Source: Clostridiales bacterium
GTDB taxonomy: Bacteria > Bacillota > Clostridia > Oscillospirales > Acutalibacteraceae
Direction of reading: 5' to 3'
Length of the DNA: 16,013 nt
Assembly: GCA_012511485.1 (NCBI GenBank)
Contig: JAAZFZ010000323.1
Coordinates: 1-16,013, forward strand
The notes below the pieces were generated by a model that saw nothing but the letters and a program-made list of their open reading frames with translations, had not been told where the DNA came from and did no database searches. This document shows positions 6,356 through 13,407 of the stretch, one piece after another (position 1 is the first letter of the stretch; each line of letters opens with the position of its first letter). Both the position numbers and the translations under genes were made by a program.

Positions 6356-8268
6356 TAATCGGAGAAGCCCTTTGCTCCGTAGTATTTAATTAGCGCATCA
6401 CTTATGAGCTTGCAAACAGTATATTTAAACGGGCCGAGCTTGTCAACCTTTTCAGGCTCCCTGACACCTATCTTGACGAGAATAGCATTCAGGCGTTTTT
6501 CGGCGTTCACATAGGCATCGTAGTCAACAATCGTGTTGTCGGTGACTGCAACTGCCTCATCTATTGCCTCCTGAAGCTCCTTAGCATCCTCAGGGCTGAG
6601 TGTTGTTTGGTCAACGGCCCGAGCCTGCGGGATGGTTCCTCTGACAAAGCCCCTCGCTTCACGGCCTGTATTGAACTGTGGGAACCTGTCGGGGCAGGAG
6701 TAAACATCCTTGATTGTATCATAGGCAATAAGCTCAACGGCGAGCTTCATTATCACATCATCCCTGCCTGTGCCCTCATGATGCTGATTGTAGAAATAGA
6801 AGGTGTGGTCGGGCAACAGCCCGGTTGAAGCGTCAACGGTTCTTTCGGGCGAGATATGGTTATGTGTCGGGTCATTGCAATGGATGTTCTGCTGAACATA
6901 GTCATCGGGTAGCGGAGTGTCATAGCCCAGGCTGTAGGCGCCCATTGAGGTTGATTCAAGATGAATTACTCCGTCGGCATTGCAGTCGCTCCAAGAAGGA
7001 GTGATTTTGTAAAGCGGAACTCCGTAGTCGACAATGTTAAAAACCTCTATGCCGTTATCAATCAGCCTGAGTATGTTTTCATCCGAATCAAGCTGAGACT
7101 GATAATAAAGGTCGGTCTGTCTTCGGACCTCGGCATGTTCCTCTCCTGAAAGAAGACTATCCCTGGTTGCTTCATATTGTCCGCTCGGAACTAACGCCCA
7201 CATACAAGTGCAGTTGACCAGCAGTTTGTCCGTGAGTGTGCCTAATACCTTATCGAGTAAATCAAGCACTACCTGCTTAGGGAGAATCCTTAGCGCAACA
7301 TTGATAAGATATCCCTGATACCCCTCAACAAGAGAGGGAATCAGCTCGCTGTAAAGCATTTCATCCGAGGTGCTCAGCTGCCCTGAATACACATCTCCGA
7401 TAATTCTTGTGCCGTCAAGAGCGGGTATAATATAAACAACCTTGTTCAACATTTCATATACATCGGGGTGATACTCAAACAAGGAGTTTGCAATTGTTCC
7501 TCCGAGGCTTATCGGCATGAGGTTTACCTTTTCGTGCCCGGTCTCGGCAATTGCAAGTCTAATCATTTCATACAGTTCTTCTGCCGTGTCAAGGTTATTG
7601 CCGAATGAATTATAAGAAAAGAAATAGAGATGGTCTTCGCCGACAACATCGGTGTAAGCGTTAACCGGAATGGTTCTGTAAATAAAATCTTTCTCCTCAG
7701 GTGTGCAAAGGGCAACACTCTTGAGATACTTTTCTGCCACAATGTTGTTTACGGGGCGCCCGTCCAGCCCTGATTCGTTGAGAGCAAACACTTCTTCGAT
7801 AACTTGAGCAGCCTTATCCGAAAGCCCGCAGTCCTCCTGCTTGAACAGGGACTGCGCAAGCGGCCATACCAGCTCCTTGACTATATTTTTTGTGTCCACC
7901 GAAACAGGCCAGCCATAGATTTTGTTTCCTTCATCGTCAAAGGCGGGGCTTCCGTCCTCATTTGCCAGAAAGGTATGTGATTGAAAGACTCCGGGGATAA
8001 TAATTGTTGGGCAGTGGCTGCAGTTACCCCCACATTCGGTTAAAGCATTTTCTCCCTGCGTTTTTTCTAAATCACTGCCTGCCTTATTGAGAATGTCAAG
8101 AGCCTGCTTAGCAGAAGAAGCCACATTGAAAACAGAGTCTTTTCCACTTTCTGCGTTGGGTGCGATTTTAACCGACTGAACACTTCCTCCGGCACAGGCG
8201 GTTGCCGAAAAAACCAGTGCCGCCGTTAAAATGACGGCAATATACCTTTTAAATCGATTGATTATCAA
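6355..8268 (-). CDS. Exported alpha/beta-hydrolase (lipase-like), predicted lipoprotein
   Basis: A 637-residue extracytoplasmic hydrolase of unknown substrate. Residues 1-24 form a signal peptide with KR in the n-region, ending SATAC (Cys25; Ala instead of Leu at -3 makes lipidation probable, not certain). A Cys79-x3-Cys83-x2-Cys86 cluster precedes the first strand, IIIPGVFQS (89-97), the likely oxyanion-hole region. The nucleophile elbow is PISLGGT with Ser254. Asp432 (NADGVIHLEST) and His496/His497 (NQHHE) fit the rest of a triad. A helical C-terminal segment ends KYYGAKGFSD. The start is TTG at 8268, preceded by GGGGGT at six bases; no better start fits the signal peptide. It is a paralogue of the gene at 8325-10310, 56 bp upstream, and probably co-transcribed. 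Lipase, esterase or transacylase activity is inference. Confidence 0.75.
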   Translation of the reverse strand: MIINRFKRYIAVILTAALVFSATACAGGSVQSVKIAPNAESGKDSVFNVASSAKQALDILNKAGSDLEKTQGENALTECGGNCSHCPTIIIPGVFQSHTFLANEDGSPAFDDEGNKIYGWPVSVDTKNIVKELVWPLAQSLFKQEDCGLSDKAAQVIEEVFALNESGLDGRPVNNIVAEKYLKSVALCTPEEKDFIYRTIPVNAYTDVVGEDHLYFFSYNSFGNNLDTAEELYEMIRLAIAETGHEKVNLMPISLGGTIANSLFEYHPDVYEMLNKVVYIIPALDGTRIIGDVYSGQLSTSDEMLYSELIPSLVEGYQGYLINVALRILPKQVVLDLLDKVLGTLTDKLLVNCTCMWALVPSGQYEATRDSLLSGEEHAEVRRQTDLYYQSQLDSDENILRLIDNGIEVFNIVDYGVPLYKITPSWSDCNADGVIHLESTSMGAYSLGYDTPLPDDYVQQNIHCNDPTHNHISPERTVDASTGLLPDHTFYFYNQHHEGTGRDDVIMKLAVELIAYDTIKDVYSCPDRFPQFNTGREARGFVRGTIPQARAVDQTTLSPEDAKELQEAIDEAVAVTDNTIVDYDAYVNAEKRLNAILVKIGVREPEKVDKLGPFKYTVCKLISDALIKYYGAKGFSD

Positions 8269-8295
8269 ATTAATACCCCCGTTAATAAATATATC

Positions 8296-8316
8296 AAAGC
8301 TGCCCTGTGCAGCCCT
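8296..8316 (-). terminator. Weak hairpin between the two hydrolase genes
   Basis: On the minus strand GCTGC-ACAGG-GCAGC (8313 down to 8299) forms a 5-bp stem followed by TTTGATATATTT. The T-tract is interrupted, so this is at most a partial terminator or a processing or stabilising hairpin that could set the expression ratio of the two hydrolases. Confidence 0.35.
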
Positions 8317-8324
8317 TATTCAGG

Positions 8325-10310
8325 TTAAGCTGCAGTTGAAAAAATGCCTCTGACAGGCCCATCTGAGAATCCGTTTGCGCCATAATACTTGAGCAGAGTC
8401 TTGCTGAGAATTTCACCGAGTGTTTCCCAAAGAGGGGAGAGGCTCTTCTTTTCTTCGGGTGCGGTTCTGACACCTATCTTTATTAGTATATTTGTCAGCC
8501 TTTCAAGCGCGGCATCAGCTTCCTTCTGGTTTGCTTCATGGCTGTTAATCTGCGCCAAGGCCTGGTCTATTGCCCCCTGAAGCTCTGCTGCATCCTCTGG
8601 GCTCAGGGTTGACATATCTATCATGAGAGCCTCTTTGAGCCTATAGCGGCGAAGCTCATTGTTGTTGCAGGAGCCGTTAAACTGCTTCCACTCATCGGGC
8701 TTTGAATGAACATCGACAAGCTCATCGTCAATGAGCAAATCCCTTGCAAGATTGAGCACGATTGTATTTCTGCCGACCTCATGGTGCTGGCCGCAGAAAA
8801 TCCATGTATTATCCGGCAAAACGCTTGTTGATGTGTCCACACGCCCGTCGGGTGAAATGTAGCTGTAGGACGGGTCAGGAGCATAGGTTTTAGCCTGAAC
8901 ATAGCCGGCAGGCAGCCTTTCGCCGGGAGCAGCACCCGTTGTGCCCATTGTTGTTGAATCGACCGAAATTATCCCGTCGGAATTCTTGGTCAGGCTTGAA
9001 CCCATAATAGAGAAGAACACATATTCAACATCACCGAAGGCAAGATTTGAACCGCCGATGTTGTTTATCTGGACTCCGCTTTCTATGCCGTCAGAAATAT
9101 TGTCATCGAACCTCAGCTGAGCGAGATGATATTCATCCGTCTTGGCTTTGAGGACCTCATGATTGCCGTCGTTTAGATATCTTTGGGCAAGCGTGTCATA
9201 TCTGTCAGAGGGAATCATCGCCCAGAACTGAGGGCAGTTAAGTATAAAGGTGTCGAGCACTCCCGAAATAGCCTGAGTCAGCGTATTTTGGAAAACCTCT
9301 TTCGGCATTATTCTGATAGCGGCATTGAGCAGATGGCCCAAAGCCCTATTCTTGTTTTCCTCTTCCATTACCAGAGGTATGTATTGGTTATATACAAAAT
9401 TATCGTCAAGCCTGAAATTGCGCTCTATGAGGTCTGCTATTAGGTCGCTGCCGTCAAGGGCGGCAACAACATTGACCACCTCGTTAATATCGCTCCAGCC
9501 GTATTTATCAATATATCCGGTGAAGACGGTGCCGCCGAGGCTTACATTGACAAGGTTTACCTTGTCATAGCCTGTTGTGCGCTTAACCATTTGAATGTAT
9601 TCGTCGAGATTATCCACAGATTTCAGAATATTGCCCACAAGGTTGAAGGTGAAAAGGAAGCATTTATCCTCGCCTATAACATCTGTCAGGCTCTCAACGG
9701 GCAACATTCTGTAAAACCATTCTCTGTCCTTCTCTTCCATCTGAGAAATCGGATAGTCAAAAACCTTTGTCCTCAGGTCCTGAATATAGTTGCCTTCTAT
9801 ATCCGTCGCCTGATATTTGAATGTTTCGCACGCATATTCATAAACCGTATCGGTAAAGCCGTTATCCTTCTGCGTTATCAGCATTTTTGCAAGGGGAGCG
9901 GCAAGCATTTTAAAGGCATTTGACTTTGCTTCATCCGCACTGATAATAAACATGCTGCCGCCGAGTGCCTCCCCGTTTGAAGTGTAAACAGGGTAACCGT
10001 CCCCATCATAAACATATGTAGGAGACTGATTGATGCCGGGCACAGTAATTACGGGATAATAGTCCTTGTCTTTTGCCTCCTTTGACTCTTTTGCCTCTCC
10101 TGTCAGAGCGGCAGCAGCTTTTTTCATCTTTGATTCAGAAGCCAGCTGTTTTGTTTGGCTTGTACCGCTGCCTGATTCAACCTTGGGTACCTTTCCGCTT
10201 GCATGTACATTGCTCTTGTCTGATGCCACCGCACTCACAAAAACCGAGGCCACCATCACAACGGCAAGAGAAACCGAAATAAAGGTTTTAAGTTTTTTGC
10301 TCTTACACAT
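8325..10310 (-). CDS. Secreted alpha/beta-hydrolase (lipase-like), upstream paralogue
   Basis: A 661-residue secreted protein, colinear with the downstream lipoprotein hydrolase. The signal peptide is about residues 1-29 (KSKK n-region, hydrophobic core, SAVAS cleavage region; no lipobox Cys). A Ser/Lys/Ala/Glu-rich linker of about 50 residues follows. The core begins VITVPGINQSPT (87-98), with nucleophile elbow NVSLGGT (Ser257), Asp445 in NSDGIISVDST, and His509/His510 in GQHHE. The conserved motif ISPDGRVDTSTSVLPD (485-500) lies shortly before the His. The C-terminal helical region ends KYYGANGFSD plus 11 extra residues. ATG 10310 is preferred to an in-frame TTG at 10316 because AGGAGA (10322-10317) is six bases upstream. 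It is the first gene of a probable two-gene operon; the substrate is unknown. Confidence 0.75.
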   Translation of the reverse strand: MCKSKKLKTFISVSLAVVMVASVFVSAVASDKSNVHASGKVPKVESGSGTSQTKQLASESKMKKAAAALTGEAKESKEAKDKDYYPVITVPGINQSPTYVYDGDGYPVYTSNGEALGGSMFIISADEAKSNAFKMLAAPLAKMLITQKDNGFTDTVYEYACETFKYQATDIEGNYIQDLRTKVFDYPISQMEEKDREWFYRMLPVESLTDVIGEDKCFLFTFNLVGNILKSVDNLDEYIQMVKRTTGYDKVNLVNVSLGGTVFTGYIDKYGWSDINEVVNVVAALDGSDLIADLIERNFRLDDNFVYNQYIPLVMEEENKNRALGHLLNAAIRIMPKEVFQNTLTQAISGVLDTFILNCPQFWAMIPSDRYDTLAQRYLNDGNHEVLKAKTDEYHLAQLRFDDNISDGIESGVQINNIGGSNLAFGDVEYVFFSIMGSSLTKNSDGIISVDSTTMGTTGAAPGERLPAGYVQAKTYAPDPSYSYISPDGRVDTSTSVLPDNTWIFCGQHHEVGRNTIVLNLARDLLIDDELVDVHSKPDEWKQFNGSCNNNELRRYRLKEALMIDMSTLSPEDAAELQGAIDQALAQINSHEANQKEADAALERLTNILIKIGVRTAPEEKKSLSPLWETLGEILSKTLLKYYGANGFSDGPVRGIFSTAA

Positions 10311-10475
10311 ATGCAATCTCCTTTTTTATTACTCACAGAGTATGTTTGCTTATTAAAAGTGTTTAATAAAACACCTTTTGTCTGAAGATAAGGCTCCTGA
10401 AACGGTTGCAGGAATTTCTCCAAAAACCTGCAAATATATGTGGAATAATATTCCACACGGCATATTATTAAGGCT
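10311..10475 (-). promoter_or_regulatory. Structured leader region of the hydrolase operon
   Basis: No gene is supported in this stretch. It contains a perfect 9-1-9 palindrome at 10439-10457, an inverted repeat TTGCAGG/CCTGCAA at 10406-10412 and 10427-10433, and a hairpin GTGTTT-AATA-AAACAC at 10359-10374 flanked by A/T runs (10355-10379). If transcription starts near 10469, all of these lie in the 5' untranslated leader or at the start site. I do not recognise a known riboswitch class. Confidence 0.45.
10439..10457. promoter_or_regulatory. Perfect 19-bp palindrome, candidate operator
   Basis: TGTGGAATA-A-TATTCCACA is a perfect 9-1-9 palindrome, about 130 bp upstream of the secreted hydrolase start and just downstream of a candidate minus-strand promoter. 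The form is that of a dimeric repressor or activator site. The cognate regulator is not identified. Confidence 0.5.
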
Positions 10476-10505
10476 ATCATAAAACACAGAATATTTCAAT
10501 ACCAA
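10476..10505 (-). promoter_or_regulatory. Candidate promoter of the hydrolase operon
   Basis: On the minus strand TTGGTA (10505-10500, 4 of 6) is followed after 18 bp by TATGAT (10481-10476, 5 of 6). It is weaker than the other promoters in this window, as might suit an activated or regulated gene. It is the best match found in the upstream region, but not a secure one. Confidence 0.35.
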
Positions 10506-10629
10506 TCCAGCTTTTTTGTTGACCTTTTTATAAATTTCATCAATTTTTTTGCATTACAAGATATGCGCAAAAAAATTTTTCAGTAAAGCCTATGCGGATG
10601 AGCTTCCCCATTGAAGATGTTGAATGAAA
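10506..10629. other. Intergenic stretch with no recognisable gene
   Basis: AT-rich sequence between the hydrolase promoter region and the tRNA terminator. I see no supported coding frame, RNA gene or strong promoter. A TTGACC (about 10518-10523) is present on the + strand without a matching -10 and without a downstream gene. Confidence 0.4.
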
Positions 10630-10631
10630 AA

Positions 10632-10670
10632 TAAAAAACCGAAAACCCTTGATTTACAAGGGCCTTCGGC
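10632..10670 (-). terminator. Rho-independent terminator of tRNA-Arg
   Basis: Read on the minus strand, CCGAA-GG-CCCTTG, a 5-base loop, then CAAGGG-TT-TTCGG forms a long stem with a small internal mismatch, immediately followed by TTTTTT (complement of 10633-10638). It begins about 10 bp after the tRNA 3' end. Confidence 0.85.
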
Positions 10671-10678
10671 TTTCTTTC

Positions 10679-10755
10679 TGGCGTCCTCGGCGGGATTCGA
10701 ACCCACGGCCTTCCGCTTAGGAGGCGGACGCTCTATCCAGCTGAGCTACGAAGAC
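10679..10755 (-). tRNA. tRNA-Arg, anticodon CCT
   Basis: A 77-nt cloverleaf on the minus strand. The acceptor arms are GTCTTCG (10755-10749) and CGAGGAC (10689-10683), with discriminator G and an encoded CCA (10681-10679). The D-arm is GCTCAGCTGGATAGAGC. The anticodon stem TCCGC/GCGGA encloses loop CTCCTAA, giving anticodon CCT, which decodes AGG. The T-loop is GGTTCGAATCC. It is a single gene with its own promoter and terminator. No integrase or duplicated 3' end (attachment site) is visible next to it. Confidence 0.96.
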
Positions 10756-10827
10756 GAATAATAACATATTTTTGCTGCAACTCTTAGCCATTTCGAGCTA
10801 TAATCGCATACAATTTGAACGGCGTTT

Positions 10828-10856
10828 ATTCTATCAAATAACCGCACAAATGTCAA
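10828..10856 (-). promoter_or_regulatory. Sigma-A promoter of tRNA-Arg
   Basis: On the minus strand there is a perfect TTGACA (10856-10851), a 17-bp spacer and TAGAAT (10833-10828). Transcription would start near 10821, leaving about 65 nt to be removed from the tRNA 5' end. Confidence 0.82.
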
Positions 10857-10896
10857 GGTAATTTTGCCCCGAACCTTTATTTTTAGCAATTTATCC

Positions 10897-10925
10897 TTTA
10901 CTTTGAGCATCATATTTAATATAAT
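10897..10925 (+). promoter_or_regulatory. Candidate promoter of prfB
   Basis: TTTACT (10897-10902, 4 of 6) is followed after 17 bp by a perfect TATAAT (10920-10925), about 41 bp before the prfB start codon. Confidence 0.6.
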
Positions 10926-10966
10926 GTTTTAGATAATGTTAACGCAACAATGATTGGAGCAGAAAT

Positions 10967-12079
10967 ATGATACAGTTTGAAGAGCTTCGGCTGGATTTGC
11001 TTGAATACCGTGATAAGCTCAACGACCTGAGCGAGGCTTTGGGGCTCGACGCAATGAGAAAGGAAATCGCCTCTCTTGAGCAGCAGGCGGCAGCGGAGGA
11101 TTTCTGGAATGACCTTGCCAATTCCCAAAAGGTGCTTCAGAGAACAAGCCAGCTCAAGGGGAAAATTGAAAGCTATGAGAAATTAAAGCTCTCTTTTGAA
11201 GATGCTCTTATGATGCTTGAGCTTTCGGACGAGGAGGGTGACCTTGAGCTTTTGCCCGAATGCAAGAATAATGTCGATACCGTGAAGGCGGGAATTGAAA
11301 ACATGACTCTTAGCACTCTGCTCAAGGGTGAATATGACGGAAAAAATGCCATACTGACCTTTCACGCTGGTGCAGGCGGAACAGAGGCGCAGGACTGGGC
11401 TGAAATGCTTGTGCGTATGTATGAGCACTGGAGTGAGAAAAACGGCTTTAAGGCGACACTTGTGGACTTCCTTGACGGTGACGAGGCGGGGCTAAAATCC
11501 GCTGTGCTTCTCATAGAGGGTGAAAATGCCTATGGCTTCCTTAAAAGCGAAAACGGTGTTCACAGGCTTGTGCGTGTTTCACCATTCGACGCTTCGGGAA
11601 GGAGACATACATCCTTTGCCTCGATTGAGGTAATGCCCGAAATTGACGACACTATTGAGGTCAATATTAATCCTGACGATTTGAAGATAGATGTCTACCG
11701 TGCGAGCGGAGCAGGCGGCCAAAAGGTCAACAAGACCTCCTCCGCTGTCAGGATTACACATATTCCGGCGGGGATTGTGACATCCTGCCAGGTTGAGCGC
11801 AGCCAGCACCAGAACAGAGAGGTGGCGCTTCGTATGCTCAAATCCAGGCTTATTGAGATAAAAGAGAGGGAGCACCTTGACAAAATCGAGGATATTAAAG
11901 GCGACCAGAAGGAAATCGGCTGGGGTAGCCAGATTCGCTCCTATGTCTTCATGCCCTATACTCTTGTCAAGGACCACAGAACGGGCTATGAAATCGGCAA
12001 TATTAATTCCGTTATGGACGGGGATATTGACGGCTTTATAAACGCTTATCTAAAAATGGAATCATTAAACAGCTTTTAA
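10967..12079 (+). CDS. prfB: Peptide chain release factor 2 (RF2)
   Basis: A 370-residue class I release factor that terminates translation at UGA and UAA codons. The RF2 specificity tripeptide Ser-Pro-Phe is at 205-207 and the peptidyl-tRNA hydrolysis motif Gly-Gly-Gln at 250-252 (context SGAGGQKVNKTSSAVRITH). An N-terminal helical domain precedes them, and the C-terminal DHRTGYEIGNINSVMDGDID is typical. The ATG at 10967 has GGAG (10956-10959) seven bases upstream. The reading frame is continuous: where many prfB genes carry an in-frame UGA and a +1 slippery site near codon 26, this gene reads Leu25-Gly26-Leu27-Asp28 with no stop, so the autoregulatory frameshift is absent. A cyclase-family gene follows 38 bp later. 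Confidence 0.97.
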   Translation: MIQFEELRLDLLEYRDKLNDLSEALGLDAMRKEIASLEQQAAAEDFWNDLANSQKVLQRTSQLKGKIESYEKLKLSFEDALMMLELSDEEGDLELLPECKNNVDTVKAGIENMTLSTLLKGEYDGKNAILTFHAGAGGTEAQDWAEMLVRMYEHWSEKNGFKATLVDFLDGDEAGLKSAVLLIEGENAYGFLKSENGVHRLVRVSPFDASGRRHTSFASIEVMPEIDDTIEVNINPDDLKIDVYRASGAGGQKVNKTSSAVRITHIPAGIVTSCQVERSQHQNREVALRMLKSRLIEIKEREHLDKIEDIKGDQKEIGWGSQIRSYVFMPYTLVKDHRTGYEIGNINSVMDGDIDGFINAYLKMESLNSF

Positions 12080-12117
12080 GAGTAAGCGAATAACGAAAAG
12101 GGGAAGGATGATAGACT

Positions 12118-12726
12118 TTGAGAATTATTGACATTTCAAATGACATGTTTACGGCTCCTGTCTATCCGGGGGATCCTGTGCCCTCATTTGAACTTATCAG
12201 CAGGATAGATGAACTTAAAGAATGTAATCTTTCCGCCTTTACGGCCTGTTGCCATTCGGGCACTCATGCGGACGCACCTCTGCACTTTATAAGCGAAGGC
12301 TGCCCCATAGACGAAGTGCCGCTCGAAAACTTCATCGGTCCTTGCACAGTCATAGAGGTGAATGAGGGTCCTATTACGGGCGAATGGGTTAATAACCATT
12401 TCCCGCGAAAATGTGAGCGCCTGCTTGTTAAGGGCAACGGAAAAGCATGGTTTATGGACAGTGCAGCAGAAGAAACGGCATATCTGGGTATAAAGCTCAT
12501 TGGGATTGACGGATTCTCCGTCGGGTGCCACGGCGCACAGATAAAGCCGCATAAGGCTTTTTTGGGCAGGGGCATCTCAGTGCTTGAAGGGCTCAATCTC
12601 ACTGCTGTCAAACCCGGCAATTATTTTCTTGTTGCACCGCCTCTCAAACTGGGAGGTCTTGAGGCCGCCCCTGTCAGAGCTGCTCTTGTTGACGATTATA
12701 TTTTTTGGGGCGGAATAGCCAAGTAA
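12118..12726 (+). CDS. Cyclase-family (kynurenine formamidase-like) metal-dependent hydrolase
   Basis: A 202-residue protein of the cyclase/arylformamidase superfamily. The diagnostic metal-binding motif HxGTHxDxPxH is present as HSGTHADAPLHF (46-57), after a typical N-terminus IIDISNDMFTAPVYPGDP. Late segments such as IGIDGFSVGCHG and HKAFLGRGISVLEGL also fit. Members hydrolyse amides such as N-formylkynurenine or act on other cyclic or acyl substrates. No kynurenine-pathway gene is nearby, so the substrate is open. The start is TTG at 12118, with GGAAGG ten bases upstream. The ATG at 12108 is in another frame and encodes only seven codons. It lies 38 bp after prfB with no terminator seen between them, so co-transcription is possible. 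Confidence 0.85.
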   Translation: MRIIDISNDMFTAPVYPGDPVPSFELISRIDELKECNLSAFTACCHSGTHADAPLHFISEGCPIDEVPLENFIGPCTVIEVNEGPITGEWVNNHFPRKCERLLVKGNGKAWFMDSAAEETAYLGIKLIGIDGFSVGCHGAQIKPHKAFLGRGISVLEGLNLTAVKPGNYFLVAPPLKLGGLEAAPVRAALVDDYIFWGGIAK

Positions 12727-12747
12727 TTGGCTTTTCCTTGTTATTTT
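12712..12747 (+). terminator. Terminator after the cyclase-family gene
   Basis: GGAAtAGCCAA (12712-12722) pairs with TTGGCTtTTCC (12727-12737) around loop GTAA, with one mismatch. The stop codon lies in the loop and the hairpin is followed by TTGTTATTTTT. It would separate prfB-cyclase transcripts from the sugar transferase. Confidence 0.6.
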
Positions 12748-12757
12748 TGCGAAAAGA

Positions 12758-12786
12758 TTGAAATTGTATTGTTGTGTATGTATAAT
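12758..12786 (+). promoter_or_regulatory. Sigma-A promoter of the sugar transferase gene
   Basis: TTGAAA (12758-12763, 5 of 6), a 17-bp spacer and a perfect TATAAT (12781-12786), about 33 bp before the ATG at 12820. Confidence 0.8.
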
Positions 12787-12819
12787 GAAAGCGCAATTTT
12801 TAATTTTCGGGGTGAATAA

Positions 12820-13407
12820 ATGAAACGGCTTTTCGACATTTGTTTGGGCCTGTTGTCTTTGATTATCTTTTCTCCTGTTCTGTTGATTGTTGCATTAATT
12901 GTGATTATTGACGACGGGTTTCCCATTGTATTCAAGCAGGAAAGAGTTGGCAAGGACAATAAATTGTTTAAAATACGAAAATTTCGCACTATGAAAAACG
13001 GAACCAGGAACACAGCGACCCATGACCTCACCGAGGCGCAGGAACAGATTACACGTAGCGGCAGATATCTCCGCAGGACAAGCATTGACGAGCTACCACA
13101 GCTTTTGAACATACTCGACGGAACCATGAGCTTTGTCGGCCCGCGTCCGCTTATTATCGACGAAAAGGAAATCAGGGAGCTGAGAATAAAAAATGCCATT
13201 TATTCTGTCAGGCCGGGCATAACCGGCTGGGCTCAGATAAACGGCAGGGATAATCTTTCAATTGAACAAAAAGTAGAGCTTGACAGAGAGTATATAGAAA
13301 AACAAAGCCTTCTGTTTGATATAAAAATACTTTTTAAAACTATTTTTGTCGTGTTTAAAAAGGAGAATATAACCGAAGGCGGGGAGGGCGAAGTAAATCC
13401 TAATTGA
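12820..13407 (+). CDS. Monotopic polyprenyl-phosphate sugar-1-phosphate transferase (PglC-like)
   Basis: A 195-residue bacterial sugar transferase that links a sugar phosphate from a nucleotide sugar to undecaprenyl phosphate, the first membrane step in glycan building. The small monotopic form is clear: a hydrophobic re-entrant helix at about 4-30 with the kinking Ser18-Pro19, the KFRTM motif (54-58), the catalytic Asp90-Glu91 pair in SIDELPQLLNIL, MSFVGPRPL, and RPGITGWAQINGRD. GGGGTGA just before ATG 12820 is the ribosome binding site. It has its own promoter and no glycosyltransferase, flippase or polymerase gene in the window, so it is an orphan here. Its 3' end overlaps the convergent carboxypeptidase gene by 8 bp. 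The sugar donor is unknown. Confidence 0.9.
   Translation: MKRLFDICLGLLSLIIFSPVLLIVALIVIIDDGFPIVFKQERVGKDNKLFKIRKFRTMKNGTRNTATHDLTEAQEQITRSGRYLRRTSIDELPQLLNILDGTMSFVGPRPLIIDEKEIRELRIKNAIYSVRPGITGWAQINGRDNLSIEQKVELDREYIEKQSLLFDIKILFKTIFVVFKKENITEGGEGEVNPN

Noticed and set aside
9591..9923. Long + strand open frames inside the hydrolase genes
   Set aside because: They are antisense shadows of well-supported coding sequence, lack ribosome binding sites and show no recognisable domain.
10679..10755. tRNA-Arg as an integration site for a mobile element
   Set aside because: No integrase, no repeat of the tRNA 3' end and no change in gene character on either side were seen.
12108..12131. Seven-codon ORF (MIDFENY) overlapping the cyclase start, as a leader peptide
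   Set aside because: The purine-rich site ends immediately before its ATG, so the spacing is poor for this ORF and good for TTG 12118.
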